DNA from: Verrucomicrobiota bacterium
Lineage (GTDB): Bacteria; Verrucomicrobiota; Lentisphaeria; Oligosphaerales; Oligosphaeraceae
DNA: 39,188 nt
Direction: 5' to 3'
Assembly (NCBI GenBank): GCA_019136135.1
Contig: JAGVUR010000094.1
Coordinates: 1 to 39,188, forward strand
The stretch's first letter is position 1. Each line of letters opens with the position of its first letter. The notes under the pieces are model-generated. The model saw only the letters and a program-made list of their open reading frames with translations. It was not told the origin of the DNA and ran no database searches. Made by a program: the position numbers and the translations under genes. Of this stretch, positions 26,685 through 34,944 are shown piece after piece.

Positions 26685-26992
26685 TTATTTGCCGTTCTTC
26701 TTCTCATTTCTGCCGGAAACCGCTGCAGATTCCTTTTGCCTTTGGGGATTTTCGTGGTCTTTCCGTACTTTCTCTCTCCAGGTCTTCCACTTCTCCGGCG
26801 TCATTTCCCGCTCGCAATATAGAGCAAGTCCGGCAATGGGTTTCTGCTCGCCGGAGGCGGCAATCCCGCTCAAAGCACTGGAAATGTTTTCCACAACAAG
26901 TAGAAAAGGCTGGGAATCCCAAGAATCACCGCAAGAGCACAGCAAATCCGCAGAAGACTCTTGGTGATTTTCCTGAATTCAGCATTCAGCAT
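26685..26992 (-). pseudogene. Possible small membrane protein split by a frameshift
   Basis: Two bases after the FAD oxidoreductase stop, an ATG at 26992 opens a 40-residue frame with one clear membrane span ('CCALAVILGIPSLFYLLW') that stops at 26870. A neighbouring frame, entered near the end of the span, continues as a protein-like, charged tail ('GLALYCEREMTPEKWKTWRE') to 26685. Joined, they would make a one-span protein of about 105 residues. No ribosome site is evident and I recognise no family. The alternatives are two separate small genes or chance frames. The rest of this 390-base gap holds the terminator and nothing else I can support. Confidence 0.3.
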
Positions 26993-26993
26993 T

Positions 26994-28442
26994 CTACAGG
27001 TTAAAAGTTTGTCCGATTTCGCATCCGTCTGCAAGAAGTTGCTGTCTCAGGAGCTTGTGATCAACTTTGCGAGGAGCGATGTTTTGCTTCAAGGATATTG
27101 CGGTTGCGGTTCCTGCAGCCTGTCCCATGTTGATGCAAGCCAGAATCAGGCGACAACACGCCTGAGCCATGAACTCAGCCGAAAGGCAACGACCCGCAAC
27201 TAGGAGATTATCGATCTTCAGAGGCACCAGAGACCTGTAGGGGATACTGGTGGGAAGACGCTTCTTCTGGAACTGGTCGCCTGAACGTCCCCAGCCATCG
27301 GTTATGGAATCCCAACCTGTCGGAGGTGGCCAGGAGCCGACCTTGCCCAAGGTCGAGACATAGCAGGTTTTGCCGTCGATTTCCAATTCAGCCCACTTGA
27401 TGTTTCCTGGTCCATCCGGGTTGTGCAGGTCAAGGTGGTGCCCCGTGATGGCGATCGTATCCTCGAAGGTATTGGCACGGACCACGTCCATCGTCTTGAG
27501 AACGTATTCCCCAACGACTCTCCGGCTTTCCCGGACACCAAGCAACGATCCCGTGTCAATGAGGTACGAATCCTCGAAACCAGGGATGTTGCGCTTGATG
27601 AATTTCGACAGGATATCCGCCTGCTCGCGTCCTTCCAGGTACATTCTCGTCAGATCGACGGCGTCAAGCGGTCGGCAGTTCCTGGAATGGGAAAAGCAGA
27701 TCGAGACCTCGTCACGTTGCGATTTCTGCGGTCTTCCAGGTACGTGTGTAAGCCAGTTGAGATGATTGTCGATCATGTATGGGAGTTCGCCCGAATCGAA
27801 GCATTCCTGGATCAGCTTGATCCACTGCGGGTCATTTTTCTTCAGGTCGGATTCGGCGTACTTTTCCCAATTGACGCCACCCAACCGGAATTCCAGGGAG
27901 CAGGCCTGGTGCTTGCCGTCACTGGGTCGGCCCGCCATTGTTTCGCAGCCGGCGAAGTGCGCCACGTCGGCATCGCCGGTGCAATCGATGACCCGCTTTG
28001 CCAAAATCGCCTGACGCCCCGACTTGTTTTCAACCACGACTCCCTTGATTACGTCGTTCTCGACAATTGCCTCCACCACATGCGACACCAGCAGCAGCGT
28101 AACACCTGCCTGGACTGCCATCCTGTCCAAGACGAGCTTGTGCTTCTCGGGGTCTGAATTCCTATGCCAATGACCGTTCATCGCCTCCAGGTTCTGGATC
28201 ATTTCCTTGCCGATTCCAGCCAGAAAATCCAATGGGATATTGACGAGTCCGACTGTCGCCAGTCCCCCAAGCGCAGATTCCCGCTCCACTAGGATGGTCT
28301 TGCACCCCATTCTGGCGGCGGCGATTGCCGCACCGAATCCCGCCATTCCACCTCCGCAAACCGCGACGTCGAATTCGCCGAATACCGGCATTAGGATCTC
28401 GGGATTGACGATTCGTCCTTCTTTGTAGGTCAGTGGGATCAT
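26994..28442 (-). CDS. FAD-dependent oxidoreductase (FAD_oxidored, PF12831-like)
   Basis: A 482-residue protein with the dinucleotide-binding motif near the start: 'VAVCGGGMAGFGAAIAA' (Gly30, 32, 35), followed by the ribose-binding acidic residue in 'KTILVERESALGGLATVG'. Around residue 135 'RVIDCTGDADVAHFAG' is the second FAD contact typical of the family; the end 'LLVAGRCLSAEFMAQACCRL' closes the FAD site. Such proteins are frequent in PVC bacteria, often next to glycan genes, and their substrates are mostly unknown. No signal peptide is present. Its ATG overlaps the stop of the upstream ferredoxin gene (ATGA), so the ferredoxin is the likely electron partner. The stop is followed within 2 bases by a possible small membrane-protein frame. 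Confidence 0.88.
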   Translation of the reverse strand: MIPLTYKEGRIVNPEILMPVFGEFDVAVCGGGMAGFGAAIAAARMGCKTILVERESALGGLATVGLVNIPLDFLAGIGKEMIQNLEAMNGHWHRNSDPEKHKLVLDRMAVQAGVTLLLVSHVVEAIVENDVIKGVVVENKSGRQAILAKRVIDCTGDADVAHFAGCETMAGRPSDGKHQACSLEFRLGGVNWEKYAESDLKKNDPQWIKLIQECFDSGELPYMIDNHLNWLTHVPGRPQKSQRDEVSICFSHSRNCRPLDAVDLTRMYLEGREQADILSKFIKRNIPGFEDSYLIDTGSLLGVRESRRVVGEYVLKTMDVVRANTFEDTIAITGHHLDLHNPDGPGNIKWAELEIDGKTCYVSTLGKVGSWPPPTGWDSITDGWGRSGDQFQKKRLPTSIPYRSLVPLKIDNLLVAGRCLSAEFMAQACCRLILACINMGQAAGTATAISLKQNIAPRKVDHKLLRQQLLADGCEIGQTFNL

Positions 28443-28648
28443 GGCTTCTCCTGCTCCTGTTTTTGATTGTTGTCTTCGTGCACGCTAATGGCCTCTGTCG
28501 GGCATGAGTCGTAGCATATTCCGCAGTGCCTGCAGAGCTCCTGGTCGATGACTGCCGTGTCCTCAAGCATGTAAATCGCCTGCGCCGGGCACGCCATCTC
28601 GCAGCTGCCGCACTTCTTGCATCCATGGTCGATAAGATAAATTTTCAC
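28439..28648 (-). CDS. Small 2x[4Fe-4S] ferredoxin
   Basis: A 69-residue protein with two CxxCxxCxxxC clusters: Cys10, 13, 16 and 20, then Cys39, 42, 45 and 49, within 'GCKKCGSCEMACP' and 'LCRHCGICYDSCP'. It is a bacterial-type ferredoxin that carries electrons in the cytoplasm. The tail is polar and Gln/Lys/Glu-rich. I choose GTG 28648 as start because AAGGTGA lies 8 bases before it; GTG 28657, three codons earlier, would overlap that site. It is translationally coupled to the FAD oxidoreductase, which suggests that the pair works as one redox unit. Confidence 0.9.
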   Translation of the reverse strand: MKIYLIDHGCKKCGSCEMACPAQAIYMLEDTAVIDQELCRHCGICYDSCPTEAISVHEDNNQKQEQEKP

Positions 28649-28760
28649 GAGACTCACCTTCTAAATCGTAATTCTTGAATGACTCCTGTAAAGATTAAAA
28701 TAACCGCAAGAACTGCGAAGTCAAAGACATGATATCAGTCTCGGCAAAATTCGTGCTTAG

Positions 28761-29245
28761 GAGGCATGTCACATGCAATTTGAGTACGAAACCGATGTTT
28801 TTTTGGATTGGTTCCAGGGCGGTTTCAGGGCAGAAAGACCAGGTAGGGGCGAAAAATCTTTCGCCCACCATTCCCGTCAAAAACCATTTTCGCCAAACTC
28901 GCCACGGAAAGGCATGACACATGCCGTTTGAGTACGAAACCGGTGAATTTTTGGCGTGGTTTCGAGGTGGTTTTTCGGCGGAATTGGAAAGGGATTGCAC
29001 CATGCCGGTCTCCCTATGTCTCGCCCCTTCAGGGCTCACAATTGCCTTTCCCTTAACCCAGGGCGTCGCACGCCTTCGGCGTACTTGCCCTGGGCTGGTA
29101 TGTGGCGCCCCTTCAGGGCTTACATTGCGCAACAAAACCTTCGTAAAGCCAACACGGAAAATTCATTTTTCGAGGTTTGGTACTCAAGAGGCATGTCACA
29201 TGCATTTCGAGTACGAAATCGATGATTTTTTGCTTGGTTTTTCCT
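28761..29245 (+). repeat. Three copies of a ribosome-site/ATG/FEYE repeat
   Basis: A unit of about 60 bases occurs at about 28761, 28909 and 29188. Each has a purine block (AGGAGG, GAAAGG or AGAGG), 'CATGWCAC', an ATG (28773, 28921, 29200) and then codons for Phe-Glu-Tyr-Glu. The peptides begin 'MQFEYETDVFLDWFQGGF', 'MPFEYETGEFLAWFRGGF' and 'MHFEYEIDDFLLGF'. Copy 1 is open for 52 codons and copy 2 for 131, running through copy 3, but beyond the shared part the frames diverge and look non-coding. Copy 3 runs into the end of the clan GH-A gene on the other strand. They could be decayed small genes or a mobile repeat. Confidence 0.6.
29022..29123. repeat. Hairpin repeat element with palindromic borders
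   Basis: Two copies of 'CGCCCCTTCAGGGCT' (29022-29036 and 29106-29120) flank a nested hairpin. CCCAGGGC (29057-29064) pairs with GCCCTGGG (29087-29094), and an inner ACGCC/GGCGT stem closes on a TTC loop. The borders are themselves near-palindromes. Elements of this style recur in intergenic DNA of several environmental bacterial phyla; here it lies between FEYE repeat copies 2 and 3. Confidence 0.75.
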
Positions 29246-32200
29246 ATTCGCACCTGATCAGATTAAATCTGGCGCTGTTCTTCTGGTCGGCGATGCCCTT
29301 GCCCCAGAAGAGATAGCCATCACGTCCCTTGCCCGAATTGGAATTGACCACCAACGAGAAGCCGAAAACGCCAGTCTTACTGAAATCGAAGCCAGTTTCA
29401 GCGGGATCCAAGGTGACCTCGTAAAGAGATTGGCGATTGTCAATGCGCTGGAACTTTAGTTTTGACTTCTTGAGGATTCCCTTTGGGTCTCCGATATGTC
29501 GATAGACGATTTCTTCGTCTCGCGCTTTAGCGACTGTGAATTCCTGCCAGTTCCTGGCAGTTCGTTCCTTGTGGTCTTTTCCGATTCGCTTGCCGTCGCC
29601 ATCTCGTTTTTGGATCACGAATTGGATTGAGTCGCCTCTCCATGCGTCCAGTGGCGATTCGTTGTTGACGTGCTCGGGATCATCGACCAGCACATTCACG
29701 ATCAGCTGTCCATTTTTGACTGAGGTTCGGAATTTGGCTTTGATATTCGGTTCCATCGAGCCGAGTTCCCAGACTTGCCACTGCTCCGGGTTGCTGAAAT
29801 CAATCCAGTCGCCTCCAATCTTGGCGGTATCCAATCTCCAAGGCCTGACCGCCATGGTCATTGGCAATGCCCGGTCGTGCTTGTCCTTCAAGGTGACGAA
29901 CTGGAAGGCATCAAGCTTGACGTCGCCATTGAAGGTCAAGGTGCCTGTCAAGGCCAGCTTGCCACGTGCCGGAACCCTGGAATCGGCCAATGGATCCTGC
30001 TTGAAGACGAATCCCTTCGGCAAAGTCCAAACAGGCTCGAACTCCAGGGAGTCATTCGAAAAGTTATTGACCAAAACCTTGAGTTTCCATTGGGCATCCA
30101 GAGGGACATCGTACCCATAGGTGCCATATTCGACTTGATTCATCTCGAAATCCGGTTGAAGCACCAGGTCGCCCACTTGCCGTTGAAGCGTCATGTATTC
30201 CTTGGCAAGCCGATAGTTTCGCATTGCGACCGTGTCCTTATCAATGAACTTACCGGCGTCTGGCTGGAGGAACACGTATGCGCAGCCATCCCGTGCCGGG
30301 ATTGCGTTGCCGTTGACCTCGAAAGTCCTGCCATCCAATCCCGTTGCCTTGATAGGGTTGAGGCCTTCCGGAAGCAGGAATGCGTCGGGCATCTTGCCGC
30401 CGCGCCCTCCATAAACGAAGGCGATCACTTGCCCGTCCTTCATGAATGTCCTCGTACGGATTGCATTCTTTACGTCTTTCAGGTCTCCGACGTACTCGGC
30501 ATGCGACAGTACCCGCGCCAAATGGGCGTACGCATTCATCGAACGCATCGGAGTATGGTATCGATCCATCATGCCGAAATTGTTCTGGTGCTCGTCATAG
30601 TACTTGTACTCGAAGGCAAAGTAGCGCTCGATGCCCAATGCCCTGAATTCAACTGCCTTCGCCACGATTTCCGAGGCAGAATGAAGGTCGTTGGACGCCA
30701 ATGCCCTCGGCGTTCCACGTCTCCAAGGCATCCCGCATTCCGTAATCCAATGGGGGATTCCAGCCTTGGGCGACCCCGAGGCGAGCTCGTGGCGACGGGA
30801 CTTGTCAACCATCGCCTCCAAGGCCGGCACGGTCGAATACGTATGGTATGAAATGACATCGCAGGCATCGAGCATCCCATTGGCGATTTGCTGGGGATAG
30901 AAGGTCGTGTCGGGACGGATCGATGCATACACGCCGCCAACCAGCAGCGCCTTGCGCCCGTCAAGCTGAGCCTGGCGAGACACCGCCTTCGTAAAGGCGC
31001 CGATATATTCGGACGGAAAGTAGTTGGCGAAAGCGATGTCGGGTTCATTCCAAACCTCCAGCGCATCCACCATCGGCCAACGCTTCAGGATTGCCGACCA
31101 TGCGGTTCCGGCCTTCAGCAAGTCATAGGGATACCTGTTGTTGTTGGCGTCATTGGGATCCTTGAGCCAGCTCGGGGTATCGTGGAACGTATCCAACGTC
31201 TTGATCCCCTCCGCCGCCGCCAGCCTGCGATACAACTCGAAACGCGCCAGATGCCTAAAGGGTTCGCCTTCCCTAGGATGCATTCCGCCCCATGAAATCC
31301 TGTCTCGATTCCACAAAATCCCATTGTCCTTCATGATCCTAAGATACGCACGCATCAAAGGCTCGTCGCTAGGATCGCCACCCCAGGAAAACGACGTGTC
31401 AACCGCAAAGTACTCGTCAGATTTCGCTGGCGCGGGGACGTCAATGGACAATCCTACACGGATGCCCAACTTCAGATAGGCGATTTCATGGAAGCCGAGG
31501 CTCGTCGGAGCAGGACAGGTCAATGTCCCTTGCTTCATGTCCAATTCTCCCATGCCCTCGCCTACGATGCCGCCATCGTAGTCCAGAAGATAATACTCGG
31601 TCTTGCCGACTGCGTCCTGCGGATTCGCCAAAACAACCTGCAGGGGACGCTTGTCATCGGGGCGGCGGAACAGGGTCGTCGGATCTTGGATTTTCCATTT
31701 GGCATGGGTAACCAGCATTGGCTCGTAGGTATGGAGTTTCACGTCTTTCAGCAGATAGCTTCCTTTTCGCGTTTTAAAATCCCGTCCGTGGACGGAAAAT
31801 GTTATCATGCGTATTGGAAGCCTGAGGACACCGTCGTTGGGTCCTCCCCAATGATGGTTCGGGCTGTCTTTGACTGGAATTTTCAAGGTTTGCCACTGCT
31901 CTGGATTCCCCGTTAGTTTCAAGTAGTGTTGATGGGTTTGGTTGGTCGAATCGGCAAATCGCACATCCATCCCCGTCGCATCTGTTTTGACCTTGTATTC
32001 GACGAATGCCAGGTTGGCTTGCGGCGCCAGGTTCAGGCAAGACGCCACGTACCCTCCTCCCTTGCTCATGTCAACATTCAGCTGAATGGCACTTTCTTCG
32101 CGGTTCCAGAGATAGTTGCCTTGGGCGCCCGGAAACTCACGACCCAAATTCAACGCCCAGCCCAGCAATGCCGAATTCTCCTGGCGATCCGACACGAACA

Positions 32201-32714
32201 ATCCACCTTCCTGATTCAAATCCACGTACTCAAACTCGATTTTGCTGAACGTAATCTCGGTATTGACGGCGTCTGCATAGTCTGCCCGATGTTGCACGAA
32301 TGCGAATCCCTTGAGGGGAAACCTGAGCATGCCATCGTTTTCGCCACCCCATTTGTGCGCCATCGAGCCCGAGGGGATGATTCTGAAAGGCTGTTCGATG
32401 TCCCCATTCCCCGTCAACTCCATGAAATGCTGGTGGTATTGTCCATCGGCGCCAATGAATCGAACGGCAAATCTTCGAGCCTTTGACTTGACATTGAAAC
32501 GGACTTCGCCCAGGTTCCTGGGAGTCTTGAACCACTGGAACGCCGCCACGTAGTTCCCTTTCTTGTCAGGAAACGAGCCACGCAAACGCAAGGAATTCTC
32601 TGTTATCTCCAACTTCCCAGACGCACCGGGAAATTCGGGTCCATTATTGAAAACCCATTCTTGGCCGAACAAAGACACAATGGCACATGCCATCAAAACC
32701 GCTAGCTTGCGCAT
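29244..32714 (-). CDS. Secreted multidomain clan GH-A glycoside hydrolase (GH39/GH5-like) with CBM9-like C-terminus
   Basis: A 1156-residue protein from ATG 32714, which has AGGGAG 8 bases upstream and a signal peptide ('MRKLAVLMACAIVSLFGQ'); 30 further codons upstream are rejected. Two related N-terminal modules (about 19-165 and 185-332) each end in 'WGG-NDG-LR-P' and look like carbohydrate-binding sandwiches. A linker domain leads to a TIM barrel (about 435-760) with acid/base Glu557 in 'ALEVWNEPD' and nucleophile Glu659 in 'HWITECG', the clan GH-A arrangement seen in GH39 xylosidases/iduronidases and GH5. An Ig-like region follows, and the last ~170 residues match CBM9/DOMON ('WRGDSIQFVIQKRDGDG'). 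Transcribed after the sialidase-like gene with a 127-base gap. The sugar target is not deducible. Confidence 0.82.
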   Translation of the reverse strand: MRKLAVLMACAIVSLFGQEWVFNNGPEFPGASGKLEITENSLRLRGSFPDKKGNYVAAFQWFKTPRNLGEVRFNVKSKARRFAVRFIGADGQYHQHFMELTGNGDIEQPFRIIPSGSMAHKWGGENDGMLRFPLKGFAFVQHRADYADAVNTEITFSKIEFEYVDLNQEGGLFVSDRQENSALLGWALNLGREFPGAQGNYLWNREESAIQLNVDMSKGGGYVASCLNLAPQANLAFVEYKVKTDATGMDVRFADSTNQTHQHYLKLTGNPEQWQTLKIPVKDSPNHHWGGPNDGVLRLPIRMITFSVHGRDFKTRKGSYLLKDVKLHTYEPMLVTHAKWKIQDPTTLFRRPDDKRPLQVVLANPQDAVGKTEYYLLDYDGGIVGEGMGELDMKQGTLTCPAPTSLGFHEIAYLKLGIRVGLSIDVPAPAKSDEYFAVDTSFSWGGDPSDEPLMRAYLRIMKDNGILWNRDRISWGGMHPREGEPFRHLARFELYRRLAAAEGIKTLDTFHDTPSWLKDPNDANNNRYPYDLLKAGTAWSAILKRWPMVDALEVWNEPDIAFANYFPSEYIGAFTKAVSRQAQLDGRKALLVGGVYASIRPDTTFYPQQIANGMLDACDVISYHTYSTVPALEAMVDKSRRHELASGSPKAGIPHWITECGMPWRRGTPRALASNDLHSASEIVAKAVEFRALGIERYFAFEYKYYDEHQNNFGMMDRYHTPMRSMNAYAHLARVLSHAEYVGDLKDVKNAIRTRTFMKDGQVIAFVYGGRGGKMPDAFLLPEGLNPIKATGLDGRTFEVNGNAIPARDGCAYVFLQPDAGKFIDKDTVAMRNYRLAKEYMTLQRQVGDLVLQPDFEMNQVEYGTYGYDVPLDAQWKLKVLVNNFSNDSLEFEPVWTLPKGFVFKQDPLADSRVPARGKLALTGTLTFNGDVKLDAFQFVTLKDKHDRALPMTMAVRPWRLDTAKIGGDWIDFSNPEQWQVWELGSMEPNIKAKFRTSVKNGQLIVNVLVDDPEHVNNESPLDAWRGDSIQFVIQKRDGDGKRIGKDHKERTARNWQEFTVAKARDEEIVYRHIGDPKGILKKSKLKFQRIDNRQSLYEVTLDPAETGFDFSKTGVFGFSLVVNSNSGKGRDGYLFWGKGIADQKNSARFNLIRCE

Positions 32715-32841
32715 GACAAATCTCCCTGAATGATATGGATTATTCCATCGCCCTGCGTGGAACATCGAACAATACATCGAAGCCAATCGGAATGCACGAA
32801 ACAAAAGGTGGAAAACCGCCAGGCTTGTGTACGAGCTTGTA

Positions 32842-34602
32842 CTACTTGAGGACTTTCCACTTGGTCGCCCTGAGGCAAGGCGGCTCGCCCACTCGCTCGG
32901 CCTGGTAGTAAACCGTCAGGACCGAGCCGTCCGGAAGCAATGTGGAAGCGGGATATCCCAGGTCGCCGTTGAAGTGCCCTGCAATCTTGATCTCGTTAGC
33001 CACGTCCCAGGTCTTGCCATGGTCATCGCTGATGCAGGCGTACTCTCCATATCGTCCGAATCGACGACCATAGACCACGACGATCTTGCCGTCCGGAAGC
33101 TTCAGGAGATGCGGGGGATATCCTGCCATTTCAGTAGGTGCGAGGACAGACCAGGTCTTGCCGCCATCGGCGCTTTCCGTTTGCCTAAGGGTATGGGTAC
33201 GCTTGATCTCAGGCACGCGCTTGCCTGAGGCATCATGGTCGTGGAATCGGAACAAGGCGACAAGCCTGCCATCGTCGGCCTCAACCAGGAATGGCTCGTG
33301 GTACTGCCCGACATTTTCGTTGGGCGGACGCGAGATCGTGGCGACGGTCTTCCAGCTTTTCCCATTGTCTTCGGAGACTTCGACGACCAGCTCCCGGCGT
33401 GCGTTCTTGCGTTCGGGATCATTGGGCAGGAAGCGATCGGCGCCTGTCGAGCTTCTCCCCACCATCATCAGCCGTCCATCCTTGAGCTGGATGCCGCCGT
33501 GGTTTGCGGAACCTTCCGTCCTCACAGGTTTTTCCCAGGTTTTGCCACCATCGGTCGATCTCATCGTAAAGTATCCCAATTGGCTTTTGACCAGGTCGGC
33601 TGGAAGCTTTAGGAAATGATTTTGGTAATGGAAAGGCTTCGTTCCTGGCTTTGCGGAGACCTTTCCTGTGGACGGCGTCGCACCTGCATAGGCGATTGAC
33701 GAGAACCAGGTTACGACCAGATCGCCGTTTTCGAGTTCCATGATTCCCGCATCCCGGTCGTCATTGATTCCGTTGACGATGGTTTCCGGTTCAGTCCAGG
33801 ATTCGCCATGGTCATTGGAACGGATCATTTGGACTTTGCCCCAAGGGCAGACATGTTCTTCTCGATCGCCTGAGAAGACCGCAAGGATTTGCCCGTTTTT
33901 CCTGGTGCAGACGCTTGGCCATCCGATGTAGCGTCCTTCTTGCTTGCAGATCGTCTTCGTCCAGATGATTTGCGCCCTGTTCTGGATGATGTTGGCGCCG
34001 GCGATCTTTTCCTTGGAGGTGTCCTTCCATGGCTTTTCGGGCTTGGCGACCGTTCCCCTGACCTTCATGTTCTTGAGTTGTCCGACTGTTTGGCTCGCAT
34101 AGAATCCGACTCGTCCCACAGTGGTTGGGACGGGTGCTGTGAAGAGTTCCTTTCCGTTGAACCAGACGGTCAGCTGATCGCCTTTCCGTGCGATTTTCGC
34201 TGTGTGCCAAGTGTCTGGAGCCTGTGGCTTGGGACCTCGTTTGATCTCCAGGTATTCGCCTTCGATATCCTGGAAGAGGATGGCGGACCGCCAGTCGTAA
34301 TGCACGGAGATGAACCGCTCATTGTCAGTCGAGGCAAACATGAAACCGATTGCCATCACGCCGTTTGCTTTCGCGGCATTGAACTCCGCCTCCAATTCGA
34401 AGTCCGCATATTCCGCCTCAGCCGAGATGGCGCGAACCGGTCCTTGCATGCCGTCGATGACCATCGATCCGTCCACGCAGGTGACCTTGTCGGGGCTGCT
34501 GAAAAACCAGCTTTCCCCCATTTCGTTTCCGTCGACATTGAGCTTGTTTTGTGCTAATGCGGCGAGTGAACAAACAAGCAGGCAGGTGATGGCTTTTGGC
34601 AT
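32842..34602 (-). CDS. Secreted sialidase-like (BNR/Asp-box) protein with LamG-like N-terminus
   Basis: A 586-residue protein from ATG 34602, which has GGAGG 8 bases upstream and begins a signal peptide ('MPKAITCLLVCSLAALAQ'). Residues about 25-190 form a laminin-G/concanavalin-like domain ('GRVGFYASQTVGQLKNMKVR'). The rest is a six-bladed propeller with five Asp boxes: 'SNDHGESWTEP', 'STDGGKTWEKP', 'SEDNGKSWKTV', 'SADGGKTWSVL' and 'SDDHGKTWDVA'. The propeller starts with 'RYIGWPSVCTRKNGQILAVF', the position of the arginine triad's first member in sialidases. Exo-alpha-sialidase is the default reading, but this superfamily also acts on other acidic or deoxy sugars. It is the first gene of the leftward pair with the clan GH-A hydrolase. 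Confidence 0.8.
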   Translation of the reverse strand: MPKAITCLLVCSLAALAQNKLNVDGNEMGESWFFSSPDKVTCVDGSMVIDGMQGPVRAISAEAEYADFELEAEFNAAKANGVMAIGFMFASTDNERFISVHYDWRSAILFQDIEGEYLEIKRGPKPQAPDTWHTAKIARKGDQLTVWFNGKELFTAPVPTTVGRVGFYASQTVGQLKNMKVRGTVAKPEKPWKDTSKEKIAGANIIQNRAQIIWTKTICKQEGRYIGWPSVCTRKNGQILAVFSGDREEHVCPWGKVQMIRSNDHGESWTEPETIVNGINDDRDAGIMELENGDLVVTWFSSIAYAGATPSTGKVSAKPGTKPFHYQNHFLKLPADLVKSQLGYFTMRSTDGGKTWEKPVRTEGSANHGGIQLKDGRLMMVGRSSTGADRFLPNDPERKNARRELVVEVSEDNGKSWKTVATISRPPNENVGQYHEPFLVEADDGRLVALFRFHDHDASGKRVPEIKRTHTLRQTESADGGKTWSVLAPTEMAGYPPHLLKLPDGKIVVVYGRRFGRYGEYACISDDHGKTWDVANEIKIAGHFNGDLGYPASTLLPDGSVLTVYYQAERVGEPPCLRATKWKVLK

Positions 34603-34769
34603 AGTGACTACCTCCAAAGAAAAATATTTCATACCTGAAAAATCAACTCGATTTATCGTAATGTAAGCTCGTCGGAAAACAAATCAAAAAAGGATTGCGA
34701 TTACATATGCTCTTGCGCCTACACCAAAAAACCTAATATCATACGTTGACATTTCCACCATGCGCAACG

Positions 34770-34800
34770 CAAGTACGAGCACCCCGGGTGCCCGTACTTG
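34770..34800. repeat. 31-base near-perfect palindrome
   Basis: The left arm CAAGTACGAGCACCC mirrors the right arm GGGTGCCCGTACTTG with one mismatch around a central C. No T-tract follows, so a terminator is unlikely. It shares 'AGTACGAGCACCC' with 21670-21682 at the tandem array, which points to a dispersed element or a binding site. Confidence 0.75.
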
Positions 34801-34875
34801 ACTCAAGCCGGAATCAAGCTTTGATTTTGCCATTGATGACTTTTGCTAGAGTTTTTCGCCTTCACTGCCTTGATT

Positions 34876-34905
34876 TTGTCAAAATTCATCTTATTGTTTT
34901 ATACA
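34876..34905 (+). promoter_or_regulatory. Candidate sigma-70 promoter for the zinc-ribbon operon
   Basis: TTGTCA (34876-34881) and TATACA (34900-34905) stand 18 bases apart in an A/T-rich stretch. The predicted transcript would begin near 34912, about 33 bases before the ATG at 34945. Confidence 0.5.
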
Positions 34906-34944
34906 AGGAATACATACACAGAAAATCGACGAATTGGTGAAGCA

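Larger units (their letters stand above)
34603..34944. promoter_or_regulatory. Divergent intergenic region, sialidase-like gene (-) and zinc-ribbon operon (+)
   Basis: This gap of about 340 bases holds the ribosome site of the leftward sialidase-like gene, the palindrome at 34770-34800 and the candidate rightward promoter at 34876-34905. A leftward promoter is expected in the A/T-rich part around 34640-34740, but no pair of boxes stands out. No coding frame is supported. Confidence 0.5.

Noticed and set aside
28921..29316. 131-codon gene starting at FEYE copy 2
   Set aside because: After about 25 codons it runs through the hairpin element, and it ends antisense to the hydrolase gene; only the shared start region is noteworthy.
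32715..32804. 30-residue N-terminal extension of the clan GH-A hydrolase
   Set aside because: ATG 32714 has AGGGAG upstream and begins the signal peptide; the extension would bury it.
32715..32841. Terminator between the sialidase-like and GH-A genes
   Set aside because: The only hairpin (GGCGG/CCACC) has five pairs with a mismatch; too weak to call.
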